Origin: an uncultured Psychroserpens sp.
GTDB lineage: Bacteria > Bacteroidota > Bacteroidia > Flavobacteriales > Flavobacteriaceae
Assembly (NCBI RefSeq): GCF_947503375.1
Contig: NZ_CANNDQ010000001.1
Location: forward strand, 186,001-250,000
Direction: 5' to 3'
Length of the DNA stretch: 64,000 nucleotides
Below, piece after piece: positions 21,435 through 30,355 of this stretch. Below the pieces are notes generated by a model. The model was given only the letters and a program-made list of their open reading frames with translations, was not told the DNA's origin and did no database searches. The translations under genes were made by a program, and so were the position numbers. Numbering within the stretch: position 1 is the first letter of the stretch; each line of letters begins with the position of its first letter.

Positions 21435-22175
21435 ATGAAATTACAGCTAAAACCTCTCTTTTATATTATATTGATTCATGTTTGCTTTTTAACATCGTGC
21501 CTGTCATCTGCACAACATCAAGAGGATGAAAGACTTGTGAGTTATGAGATAGATTTAACAACTCAAACCCTAAAATTCTATTCAAAGGATAGTAATAATT
21601 CCAACTATGGTAGTATTGAAAACTTAAAAACTCATTTAAAATATAACAACCAAAAGCTCATTTTTGCAATGAATGGAGGCATGTATTTGAAAAATGGTTC
21701 ACCTCAAGGTTTGTATATAGAAGATGGTGTTCAAAAAACTCCAATAGATACTTTAAAAAAAACCTCTGGAAATTTTTATTTACAACCTAATGGCATTTTT
21801 TATATCACAAAAAATAATAACGGATTTGTATGTGAATCTTCAAACTTTCCCTCTAATGCAGAAGTAACCTATGCTACACAGTCTGGACCAATGTTGGTGA
21901 TAGACCATAAAATCCATTCAAAATTCACAAGAGGCTCAAAAAATTTACACATTAGAAATGGTGTTGGTATCTTACCCAATGGAAATCTATTATTCGCTAT
22001 GTCTAAGGATAGAATCAATTTTTTTGATTTTGCTGAATTTTTTAAATCTAATGGATGTAAAAATGCACTGTATCTTGACGGGTTCGTTTCGCGCACATAC
22101 CTTCCGAAGAAAAAATGGGAGCAGTTAGATGGTGATTTTGGAGTTATTATTGCAGAAACTGAAGCCATGAATTAA
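21435..22175 (+). CDS. phosphodiester glycosidase (NAGPA-like) family protein
   Basis: FAMNGGMYLKNGSPQGLYIEDG, ATQSGPMLV, RNGVGILPNGNLLFAMS, CKNALYLDGFVSR. Confidence 0.8.
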   Translation: MKLQLKPLFYIILIHVCFLTSCLSSAQHQEDERLVSYEIDLTTQTLKFYSKDSNNSNYGSIENLKTHLKYNNQKLIFAMNGGMYLKNGSPQGLYIEDGVQKTPIDTLKKTSGNFYLQPNGIFYITKNNNGFVCESSNFPSNAEVTYATQSGPMLVIDHKIHSKFTRGSKNLHIRNGVGILPNGNLLFAMSKDRINFFDFAEFFKSNGCKNALYLDGFVSRTYLPKKKWEQLDGDFGVIIAETEAMN

Positions 22176-22181
22176 AGCAAT

Positions 22182-23315
22182 ATGATTAATAAACGTCTTT
22201 TAATTAAAAACCTACTCGCTCACAATGATGAGAATAGTTTTTATGATAAAAAACGAAAGATTGATATTAGTCAAAAAGAAGGAAAAGCAAAATTCTTAAA
22301 ACATATTTGCGCGCTCTCTAATAGTAACCCAAAAAACAATTCCTATATTGTAATTGGTGTTGAGGATGAAGACAATAAAATTATTGGTGTCACTTTTTTT
22401 GATGATAGTAAAATTCAAAACCTTATAAATGCCTACCTCACCAACCCTCCAATAGTTCAATACGAGAATATTCCATTTCCACATTTACCAGACAACAAAG
22501 TTGTTGGTTTGGTGACCATCAGGGCTATGGAAAAAATAACATCACTTCGAAAAAACATATGGAAGTATTACGGTGGCTCAGTATTTTTTAGAGATGGAAG
22601 CATGAGTATGCCTAAAGTGTTTGATATAGAAATAAAAGATGTCAATTCAAAACTAGTTACTGCAATAGAAGCACATGCGCAAAACAATATTCAATATACA
22701 CTTGATGGCGTTTTTGACTTTATGAATAAACGCGAAGATTTTAATCCACAATATAAAGTCTTTAAAGAATATTTTGTGTTGTGTTGGTCTGGATTAAAAA
22801 AGATGGTCAAGAATGATATTTATTTTTCTAGAGTAGATATTGAGCTTGTTAATGAACAAGTACGATTATTCTTTTCAACTTTAGACGAAGTAAGTATTAC
22901 CTATGACGAAAGTTCTTTTAAGATTGTAGAATATGTTAGTCTCGGCCTCCAAAATGCATTTAAGTATTATGAATTAGAAGAAACCATAATTTATTTTGAA
23001 GAAAATGCTAATTATAATATAGAAACACGGTTATTGTTTCAGCCACCACAATTTGACAAAAAAGTTTTACATCATATTTACAATTCTAATAACGCTTTGT
23101 TAGAAAAATTAAAGAAGGCGCGCTCATTAACTAAAAATGAGCTTCAAGATCTAAGGAATCTTCCTGCCACTTATCTTATTTGTTACTTAAATTCGTTTCA
23201 TGAAGCTATTGATAAACTCAATGAATCAAAGCCTTATTTAAAAAATCACAGTCGTGAAGTTTATGAATTTTATCAAGAAGCGGTAAGAATTTTGAGAAAA
23301 GTTAAATACAGTTAA
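22182..23315 (+). CDS. ATP-binding protein with N-terminal AlbA_2 (Schlafen-like) domain
   Basis: KEGKAKFLKHICALSNSNPKNNSYIVIGVEDEDNKIIGV matches the AlbA_2 pattern; C-terminal ~230 aa not recognised. Confidence 0.7.
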   Translation: MINKRLLIKNLLAHNDENSFYDKKRKIDISQKEGKAKFLKHICALSNSNPKNNSYIVIGVEDEDNKIIGVTFFDDSKIQNLINAYLTNPPIVQYENIPFPHLPDNKVVGLVTIRAMEKITSLRKNIWKYYGGSVFFRDGSMSMPKVFDIEIKDVNSKLVTAIEAHAQNNIQYTLDGVFDFMNKREDFNPQYKVFKEYFVLCWSGLKKMVKNDIYFSRVDIELVNEQVRLFFSTLDEVSITYDESSFKIVEYVSLGLQNAFKYYELEETIIYFEENANYNIETRLLFQPPQFDKKVLHHIYNSNNALLEKLKKARSLTKNELQDLRNLPATYLICYLNSFHEAIDKLNESKPYLKNHSREVYEFYQEAVRILRKVKYS

Positions 23316-23316
23316 A

Positions 23317-23347
23317 AAAATAGCCTGAAAAAATTTCAGGCTATTTT
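23317..23347. terminator. intrinsic terminator
   Basis: aaaatagcctgaaa-aaa-tttcaggctatttt, perfect stem with A/T tracts, between convergent genes. Confidence 0.85.
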
Positions 23348-23368
23348 TATTTGAATATGTGTGAGTTA

Positions 23369-24265
23369 TTAATCTATACAAGAGGTTACATTAAATGTTG
23401 CGCCATCTAAATCTATAGAAGCACAAATAGTACCTGGATGAGATTCAATATAGCCTAATACAATTTTAACCCTTGTTACTCCGTATTGAATATAAGTGAT
23501 GTATTTACTTCCTGTTCTATAAACGAACCCATGTATTGAATATGTTCCTGGCTCTGTAACAGAAAAATCAGGAGTTGCATTCATGTCTAATACTATTCCA
23601 GTAGATACATCAACTAATCCATAGATTAAGGAATACCCGTCTGGAACTATAGTGTTTCCATCAGATGTAGCTGAAATTTCTCCCAAACCACCTTCAATAC
23701 ATGGATTTGCATCATCGGCTGTTAATGTACCCGCAAAAGCACCACAAGGTTGAGCGCAATCAACAACTATAGTTTGAGCACCAACTGGATCAAAAGACGT
23801 ACAAAAAGCTACTGCATTAAAAAAGGCTTCTACATCGCTAACTGTCGTTGTTCCTAATACAACTATACTTAAGCTAAAATCACTTGGATTATATACTAAA
23901 GAATGAATGGCATATGAGCCAGATTCATCAACAACAAAGTCTGGTGAATCGTTGAACTGATCAATAACTAGATCTGAACCTTCAACTCGTGTAAGCCCAT
24001 AAACTATTTCAAATCCGCCAGGTACGTTTTCATCTCCATTTGATGAAGCTGAAAGTATCAACCCATCATCGAGGCATGTCAATGATGTATCTGCAGTTAA
24101 TGTTCCTGCTACAGCATCACATGTTGAAGCCCCTCTTCGTTCACTAACTACACTTTCTTGTGTGTCTTTAATGCTTTTTTCTTCTTCTACTGTAATTTCA
24201 TCTTTTTGGCACGATGAAAAAGAAATAATTACAGATAACATAAATAATCTTAAGACCGTTTTCAT
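23369..24265 (-). CDS. lipoprotein with two copies of an AGTLTAD...GL...S..G...VP.G...IYGL module
   Basis: Lipobox ISFSSCQK; clear internal duplication in the translation. Confidence 0.7.
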   Translation of the reverse strand: MKTVLRLFMLSVIISFSSCQKDEITVEEEKSIKDTQESVVSERRGASTCDAVAGTLTADTSLTCLDDGLILSASSNGDENVPGGFEIVYGLTRVEGSDLVIDQFNDSPDFVVDESGSYAIHSLVYNPSDFSLSIVVLGTTTVSDVEAFFNAVAFCTSFDPVGAQTIVVDCAQPCGAFAGTLTADDANPCIEGGLGEISATSDGNTIVPDGYSLIYGLVDVSTGIVLDMNATPDFSVTEPGTYSIHGFVYRTGSKYITYIQYGVTRVKIVLGYIESHPGTICASIDLDGATFNVTSCID

Positions 24266-24687
24266 AATTTTTAATTTGTTCTAAGTTTGGTTCTTTAATA
24301 AATGTAAAGATATAAAAATTAACAATAGCTTATATTATGAAATGTTTTTAATAAAACAACTGCTTTATATTTAAGCGATTGTAAATGAAACTGTTATTAA
24401 GACATTTAAATGCTTGACATAAAGTATCCTTAAAACCTATTTCTATTCTTAAGTTATTGGGTCTATAAAAGGTTTTTAACTATATCCTGTCGTTATTAAC
24501 AAAGCCGTATATAAAATACTGAAAATCAAAATTTTAAATAGAATCCTCCTTGTAATAATAAAACAAGTTAAAAACTTGACTTTTTAAAAAATTACCATTC
24601 ATACAGTTTTTTTGACCACTCATAGTTTTTTTTAAAATGAAAGTTCTTTTTTTACGATTTTTGAAGTGCTATTAATCAATTACAAAC

Positions 24688-24736
24688 AACCTTGTTTTCA
24701 AATCGGATAACCGAAATACGAAACAAGGTTTTTGTT
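24688..24736. terminator. two-tier hairpin followed by a T-rich tract on + strand
   Basis: AACCTTGTTT...TCGG-ATAA-CCGA...AAACAAGGTT then TTTGTTTTT; lies just downstream of the minus-strand DUF1501 stop. Confidence 0.6.
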
Positions 24737-24745
24737 TTTAACAAA

Positions 24746-25945
24746 TTAAATAAAGTTTAGTTTATCAAATGATTTATTTAGTATAGACTTATCTTCTACC
24801 TCTAACCATCTAGATAAAACAGTAGCATAAATAGATCTAAAATCTATCTCATACTTAAGATCACCAATGTCATCTATATCATTTAAACTAGAAAGGCTAT
24901 TATATATCCCTTGATGTTTCAGTTGGTTTCCAATAATAAACACATTGTTAGAGGTGCCATGGTCTGTACCATTTGCCGCATTTTGCTTTACGCGTCTTCC
25001 AAACTCTGAAAACGTTAGAATTAAAGTGTCGTCAAACCTATCATAATGCTTTAGCTCTTTGACAAAAGCATAAACACTTTCAGAATAAAATCTTAACAGT
25101 CGACTGTGTTGATTTGGTTGGTTGGCATGCGTATCAAATCCTCCTAAGGAACTGTAAAATACTTTGGTATCAATACCAGAATTAATCAATCTTGACATAG
25201 TTTTCAATTGATTGGCAAATTCATTATTGGGATATTCACCAACAGTTTTTGTTGTATTATGCTTCTCAAATATATACTTAGCAGATGACTTTGCATCTAT
25301 CATTGTTTTATATAAGTAACCTAAATTATGTTCGCTTAAATGTTCATCGTGATAGTAATTTAATACATTTTTAAAGTATGGGTCTTGGGAGGTGTTAAAT
25401 AGAACTTTTGGGTTTTGTGTAGCAATTCCATTGATTCTATTTCCTTTTAATGCTAAAGATAAGCTATCATCAATTTCAATAGCATTATAAGGCTTACTAC
25501 CATATCTGTCTAAATATCTACCAATCCAACCACTAGGTAAATAGGTATTGTGATCACTAGCTGTTTGCCATATATCTGTAGCTCTAAAATGAGACCGACT
25601 AGGATTAGGATACCCAACATTATTTATAATGGTCAATTGACCATCATCATATAAGCGTTTTAATGGTAAAAGACTTGAATGAAATCCTAACTCATCGGTT
25701 GCTTTCAAAATTTTATTTTTTTGAATAGCAATCTTCGGACGGTTCTTAAAATAAATATCATTGTGGTAAGGTATAATTGTATTCAATCCATCATTACCTC
25801 CAGATAACTGAATAATTACCAATCGTTTACATCCTAAACTAGCTTCAGAAACAGTTTCTAAAGCTTTGATAAAACTCGGAACAAAGAATAAGCTACTTGC
25901 TAATGTAGATTGTTTTAAAAAATGTCTTCTATCCATAATTAACAC
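24746..25945 (-). CDS. DUF1501 domain protein (Tat-like signal)
   Basis: DRRHFLKQSTLASSLFFVPSF; IQLSGGNDGLNTIIPY; FSEFGRRVKQNAANGTDHGTSNNVFI. Likely start at 25936. Confidence 0.88.
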   Translation of the reverse strand: MLIMDRRHFLKQSTLASSLFFVPSFIKALETVSEASLGCKRLVIIQLSGGNDGLNTIIPYHNDIYFKNRPKIAIQKNKILKATDELGFHSSLLPLKRLYDDGQLTIINNVGYPNPSRSHFRATDIWQTASDHNTYLPSGWIGRYLDRYGSKPYNAIEIDDSLSLALKGNRINGIATQNPKVLFNTSQDPYFKNVLNYYHDEHLSEHNLGYLYKTMIDAKSSAKYIFEKHNTTKTVGEYPNNEFANQLKTMSRLINSGIDTKVFYSSLGGFDTHANQPNQHSRLLRFYSESVYAFVKELKHYDRFDDTLILTFSEFGRRVKQNAANGTDHGTSNNVFIIGNQLKHQGIYNSLSSLNDIDDIGDLKYEIDFRSIYATVLSRWLEVEDKSILNKSFDKLNFI

Positions 25946-27312
25946 ATTTGATATTCAGGCAAGGACATTAACTGCAAACAAAAATCTCGTTTAGAAGATT
26001 TACTTAGTGTTTTCAAATACTTTTCTGTTCCTGGGTTTAGGTTTGGTATGATGATATAATCCTTTAAGTGAGGTGTCAAAATATCTTGATAATTCTTTTC
26101 AAACGTTTTCCAATCTATTTGAACACTTACAAACTTATTTTTTCGATGTTTAGAATGAAAGGTTTTAAAACGATCTTCAAAATCACCCTTTTCTTTTATT
26201 GCTATTCTGGCATTTGTTAGTAGAATTGATGGTAATTTTAATCGTAACATAATGGTATTAGCATCAATCCAATTTTTCCCACCATCCCATCCTGCTACAT
26301 TAGGAGGGTTTAATAGTATCTGACCAAGTAATTTTTGAATTTTAAATAGGTCTTTTTCATTTTCAAATGTTATTGGAACAATTTGAGTTATCCCAACTAA
26401 AAGCTCAATAGGCGACTTTATTTTTGTGCCAATATTTGTGTTTTCATAAAACCAATCTGACATAAAAACTTGTCGCATCAATTGTTCAATATCGTAATCG
26501 TGAAAAAAGCTTTCAGTTAATTCTTCAACTCTATCTTCGTTAATAGTATCATTTACGAAGTACTTGTATATTTTTCGACAAATAAATCGTGCACATTGTT
26601 TTTGTTTTAATATGATGTCTATAATATCATCTCCATCATATCGGCCTCTATGCCTAAAAACCGTCTTAAATCCGTAGTCATGTTGTAGCTTCCTTAGTTT
26701 GAAGTCGCCCTCAAAATTATTATTATACCCTGTAAATGCTCTTGCACTTTCTTTGATGTCATTTTCTGTATATTGACCTTCGCCTAACATAAACAACTCC
26801 ATAAGCTCTCTTGCAAAATTTTCATTGGGTTTTTGTTTCCGATTCTGTTTATTATTTAAATACTTAAGCATCGCTGGCTCTTTAGAAATTGCCTTTACAA
26901 AATCTCCAAAATTTCCTAAAGCATAACTTCTTAATGTGTTGTTATACTGTTGTACATGAAAAATATTAGTATCACGACACACAAAATGGTTAGCCCAAAA
27001 CAAAGTCATTTTTTCTCTAAGAATTTCATTTGAATCTATTAAGCGTTCAATCCAAAGCTTATTATAACCTTTGAGCTTTTCTTTGCTCAAATCGATAAAC
27101 TCTCTTCGCTTGCTTTTATTTTCTAATAGTACTGCTGCTGTAAAATGATCTAACTCAGAAGTATTAATTTCTAATTTATTGATCTTTGAAGACTTTTGAA
27201 ACAACATCTCTACAACATCAGCTCTATTTTTTTTAGACCACGCTTTGAGCTGATCTGGATTAATTCCAAAACCTGCTCTACAATATAAGTGCTGTATATC
27301 TATCTGTTTCAT
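25939..27312 (-). CDS. DUF1800 domain protein
   Basis: LYCRAGFGINPDQL, KMTLFWANHFV, NENFARELMELFMLGEGQYTE, PPNVAGWDGGKNWI. Confidence 0.9.
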   Translation of the reverse strand: MKQIDIQHLYCRAGFGINPDQLKAWSKKNRADVVEMLFQKSSKINKLEINTSELDHFTAAVLLENKSKRREFIDLSKEKLKGYNKLWIERLIDSNEILREKMTLFWANHFVCRDTNIFHVQQYNNTLRSYALGNFGDFVKAISKEPAMLKYLNNKQNRKQKPNENFARELMELFMLGEGQYTENDIKESARAFTGYNNNFEGDFKLRKLQHDYGFKTVFRHRGRYDGDDIIDIILKQKQCARFICRKIYKYFVNDTINEDRVEELTESFFHDYDIEQLMRQVFMSDWFYENTNIGTKIKSPIELLVGITQIVPITFENEKDLFKIQKLLGQILLNPPNVAGWDGGKNWIDANTIMLRLKLPSILLTNARIAIKEKGDFEDRFKTFHSKHRKNKFVSVQIDWKTFEKNYQDILTPHLKDYIIIPNLNPGTEKYLKTLSKSSKRDFCLQLMSLPEYQMC

Positions 27313-27388
27313 AAGTTTAAGACCAAAAAACTTTTATGAAGTTTAATTATATACGTTCAAAAATGATTCCAAAGATGAATTCATAAAA

Positions 27389-27416
27389 AAACCGTTTCAT
27401 AAATATGAAACGGTTT
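27389..27416 (-). terminator. intrinsic terminator of the ALDH gene
   Basis: aaaccgtttcat-aaat-atgaaacggttt with T-run on the minus strand. Confidence 0.8.
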
Positions 27417-27440
27417 ATCAAAATTTTTATTTGCTATACG

Positions 27441-28994
27441 TTATAGATCAAACTTAATGCCTTGGGCTAAAGGTAATTCTGTCGTATAATTAATCGTATT
27501 TGTTTGACGTCTCATATAAATTTTCCAAGCGTCAGATCCCGATTCACGTCCTCCTCCAGTTTCTTTTTCACCACCAAAAGCACCACCAATTTCAGCGCCA
27601 GAAGTTCCAATATTCACGTTAGCAATACCACAATCAGAACCTTGAACAGATAAGAAGCGTTCTGCTTCACGTAAGTTATTGGTCATAATTGCAGAGGATA
27701 ATCCTTGTGCTACTTCATTTTGTATATCTATGGCATTTTCAACGTCGCCTGAGTATTTCAATAAATAAAGTACTGGTGCAAATGTTTCGTGTTGAACAAT
27801 CTCATAATGCGGTTGAGCTTCTGCAATTGCAGGTTTCACATAGCAACCGCTTTCATAACCTTCTCCTTCTAGGACACCTCCTTCAACAATAATGGTTCCG
27901 CCTTCTTCAACTACTTTTTCTAAAGCGTGTTGATACATTTTAACTGCATCTTTATCAATTAATGGCCCTACATGATTATTTTCATCTAAAGGATTACCAA
28001 TTCGTAATTGTTTATATGCATCAACTACTGCACTCTTAACTTTATCGTAAATACTTTCATGTATAATTAAACGACGTGTTGATGTACAACGTTGCCCACA
28101 AGTACCAACGGCTCCAAATACAGCACCAATAACAGTCATTTTCACATCTGCATCAGGAGTTACAATAATTGCGTTGTTTCCGCCAAGTTCCAATAATGAC
28201 TTTCCTAAACGAGCCGCAACTTCTTGAGCAACGATTTTACCCATTCTCGTAGATCCAGTTGCAGATACTAATGGAATACGTTTGTCTTTTGTCATAAACT
28301 CTCCAACTCTGTAATCGCCATTAATTAAACAAGAGATTCCTTCAGGAAGATTGTTTTCAGCAAATACTTCGGCAGCAATATTCTGACAAGCCACACCACA
28401 AACTGGTGCTTTTTCAGATGGTTTCCATATACAAGTATCACCACAAATCCACGCTAGGGCAGTGTTCCATGACCAAACAGCAACAGGAAAATTAAACGCA
28501 GAAATAATTCCAACCACGCCTAAGGGATGGTATTGTTCATACATTCTATGACCAGGACGCTCAGAATGCATCGTTAAACCATGAAGCTGTCTTGATAATC
28601 CAACAGCAAAATCACAGATGTCAATCATTTCTTGAACCTCTCCAAGACCTTCTTGATAAGATTTGCCCATTTCATAAGACACCAATTTACCAAGCGCTTC
28701 TTTCTTTTCTCTTAATTTTTCACCAAACTGACGTACTATTTCTCCACGTTGAGGCGCAGGCATTGTTCGCCAAGTCTTAAAAGCTGAAGTTGCAGCAGAC
28801 ATCGCTTTTTCGTAATCGTCTTTAGTAGACGATTTTACTTTTGCAATTAATTTTCCATCAACAGGTGAATACGATTCAATGATTTCTCCATTAGAAAAAT
28901 TATTTGATCCAGTAGATGTTCCTTCATTAACATCGTGAACACCTAATTCTTTCAAAGCTTCTTTTATTCCGAAATCGGTAGCAATTGCTTCCAT
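27441..28994 (-). CDS. aldehyde dehydrogenase family 7 (L-aminoadipate-semialdehyde dehydrogenase-like)
   Basis: SPVDGKLIAKV, GIISAFNFPVAVWSWNTALAWICGD, LELGGNNAIIVTPDAD, GTCGQRCTSTRRL, GAFGGEKETGGGRESGSDAWK. Confidence 0.93.
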   Translation of the reverse strand: MEAIATDFGIKEALKELGVHDVNEGTSTGSNNFSNGEIIESYSPVDGKLIAKVKSSTKDDYEKAMSAATSAFKTWRTMPAPQRGEIVRQFGEKLREKKEALGKLVSYEMGKSYQEGLGEVQEMIDICDFAVGLSRQLHGLTMHSERPGHRMYEQYHPLGVVGIISAFNFPVAVWSWNTALAWICGDTCIWKPSEKAPVCGVACQNIAAEVFAENNLPEGISCLINGDYRVGEFMTKDKRIPLVSATGSTRMGKIVAQEVAARLGKSLLELGGNNAIIVTPDADVKMTVIGAVFGAVGTCGQRCTSTRRLIIHESIYDKVKSAVVDAYKQLRIGNPLDENNHVGPLIDKDAVKMYQHALEKVVEEGGTIIVEGGVLEGEGYESGCYVKPAIAEAQPHYEIVQHETFAPVLYLLKYSGDVENAIDIQNEVAQGLSSAIMTNNLREAERFLSVQGSDCGIANVNIGTSGAEIGGAFGGEKETGGGRESGSDAWKIYMRRQTNTINYTTELPLAQGIKFDL

Positions 28995-29116
28995 ATATGT
29001 CTATTTTTTATGAATTATTAAATTTTGACGCGAAGTTACTAATAAAAAGTCATTTTTCTCTTGAACCGACTTACTTAATAATGTAACTTTAAAGCTCTTA
29101 TCATTTACATTGAATT

Positions 29117-30211
29117 ATGAGATATTATATCCTGTTTATTTTTCTTTTTTATACTTGCTTTAGTTGTAGCGAATTGGTTTCAAACCCAGACAATACCATT
29201 GAAAATAATAAAGTAGAGAATTCAAATTCTACGGAAATTACAAAAGCTGAATTTGCAATAATCATTCACGGAGGTGCAGGCACGATTCTCAAAGAGAATA
29301 TGACACCAGAACTTGAAGCTGCTTATAAAATAAAGTTAGAAGAAGCCATTAGAGTGGGTCATACAATACTTAAAAATGGAGGTTCAAGTATTGATGCTGT
29401 TCAAAAAACCATAAATGTAATGGAAGATTCTCCTCTTTTTAATGCTGGAAAAGGCGCCGTTTTCACTAACGCAGAAACCAATGAACTCGATGCTTCTATA
29501 ATGGATGGTAGTACATTAAATTCTGGAGCATCAGCAGGAACAACCACAGTTAAAAATCCAATAAATTTAGCTCGAGTAATTATGGAGAATTCACCTCATG
29601 TAATGATGGCTGGTGTTGGAGCAGAAAGGTATGCCGAAGAACAAGGCTTAGCAATTGTAACAACCGATTATTTCTTTACTGAAAGGCGACTTAATTCATT
29701 ACATCGTGTTAAAGAAAAAGAAGCCAATAAAGAGAAGACTATTGACACAGAATCTGCTTATTTAGACTTCTATGATACAGATATTAAAAACTATAAATTT
29801 GGTACTGTGGGATGTGCGGCACTAGATAAAAGTGGAAATCTTGCTGCTGGCACTTCAACAGGAGGCATGACCAATAAACGTTATGGTCGTATTGGCGACT
29901 CTCCAATTATTGGAGCAGGCACTTACGCAAATAATAACTCTTGTGCAGTATCAAGTACTGGTTGGGGCGAGTATTTTATTCGTGCTATGGTTGCTCATGA
30001 TATTTCTGCCTTAATGCAATACAAAGGTTTATCTTTAAAAGAAGCTGCAAAAGAAGTGATACAAGATAAAGTACCTCATTTAGGTGGTGATGGAGGTGTG
30101 ATTGCTGTTGATAAAAACGGCATCATGGTTGCAGAGTTTAACACAACAGGCATGTATAGAGCAACAATGAATGATAAAGATGAATTGAATATTTCAATTT
30201 ATAAGGATTAA
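29117..30211 (+). CDS. isoaspartyl peptidase/L-asparaginase (Ntn hydrolase), lipoprotein
   Basis: IIHGGAGTI, FNAGKGAVFTNAETNELDASIMDG, catalytic GTVGCAALDKSGNLAAGTSTGGMTNKRYGRIGDSPIIGAGTYA. Confidence 0.94.
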   Translation: MRYYILFIFLFYTCFSCSELVSNPDNTIENNKVENSNSTEITKAEFAIIIHGGAGTILKENMTPELEAAYKIKLEEAIRVGHTILKNGGSSIDAVQKTINVMEDSPLFNAGKGAVFTNAETNELDASIMDGSTLNSGASAGTTTVKNPINLARVIMENSPHVMMAGVGAERYAEEQGLAIVTTDYFFTERRLNSLHRVKEKEANKEKTIDTESAYLDFYDTDIKNYKFGTVGCAALDKSGNLAAGTSTGGMTNKRYGRIGDSPIIGAGTYANNNSCAVSSTGWGEYFIRAMVAHDISALMQYKGLSLKEAAKEVIQDKVPHLGGDGGVIAVDKNGIMVAEFNTTGMYRATMNDKDELNISIYKD

Positions 30212-30355
30212 TTATTTCAATAAAACACGAATTCTATTTTATTGATAACAGATACTACTTTAAGCCTAACGAATCGTATTAACTACAAAATTTATATAAC
30301 TATAAGTTCTAATTTTAAAGTTATAAGACCATTGATCACTTAAATTATTTATGTC

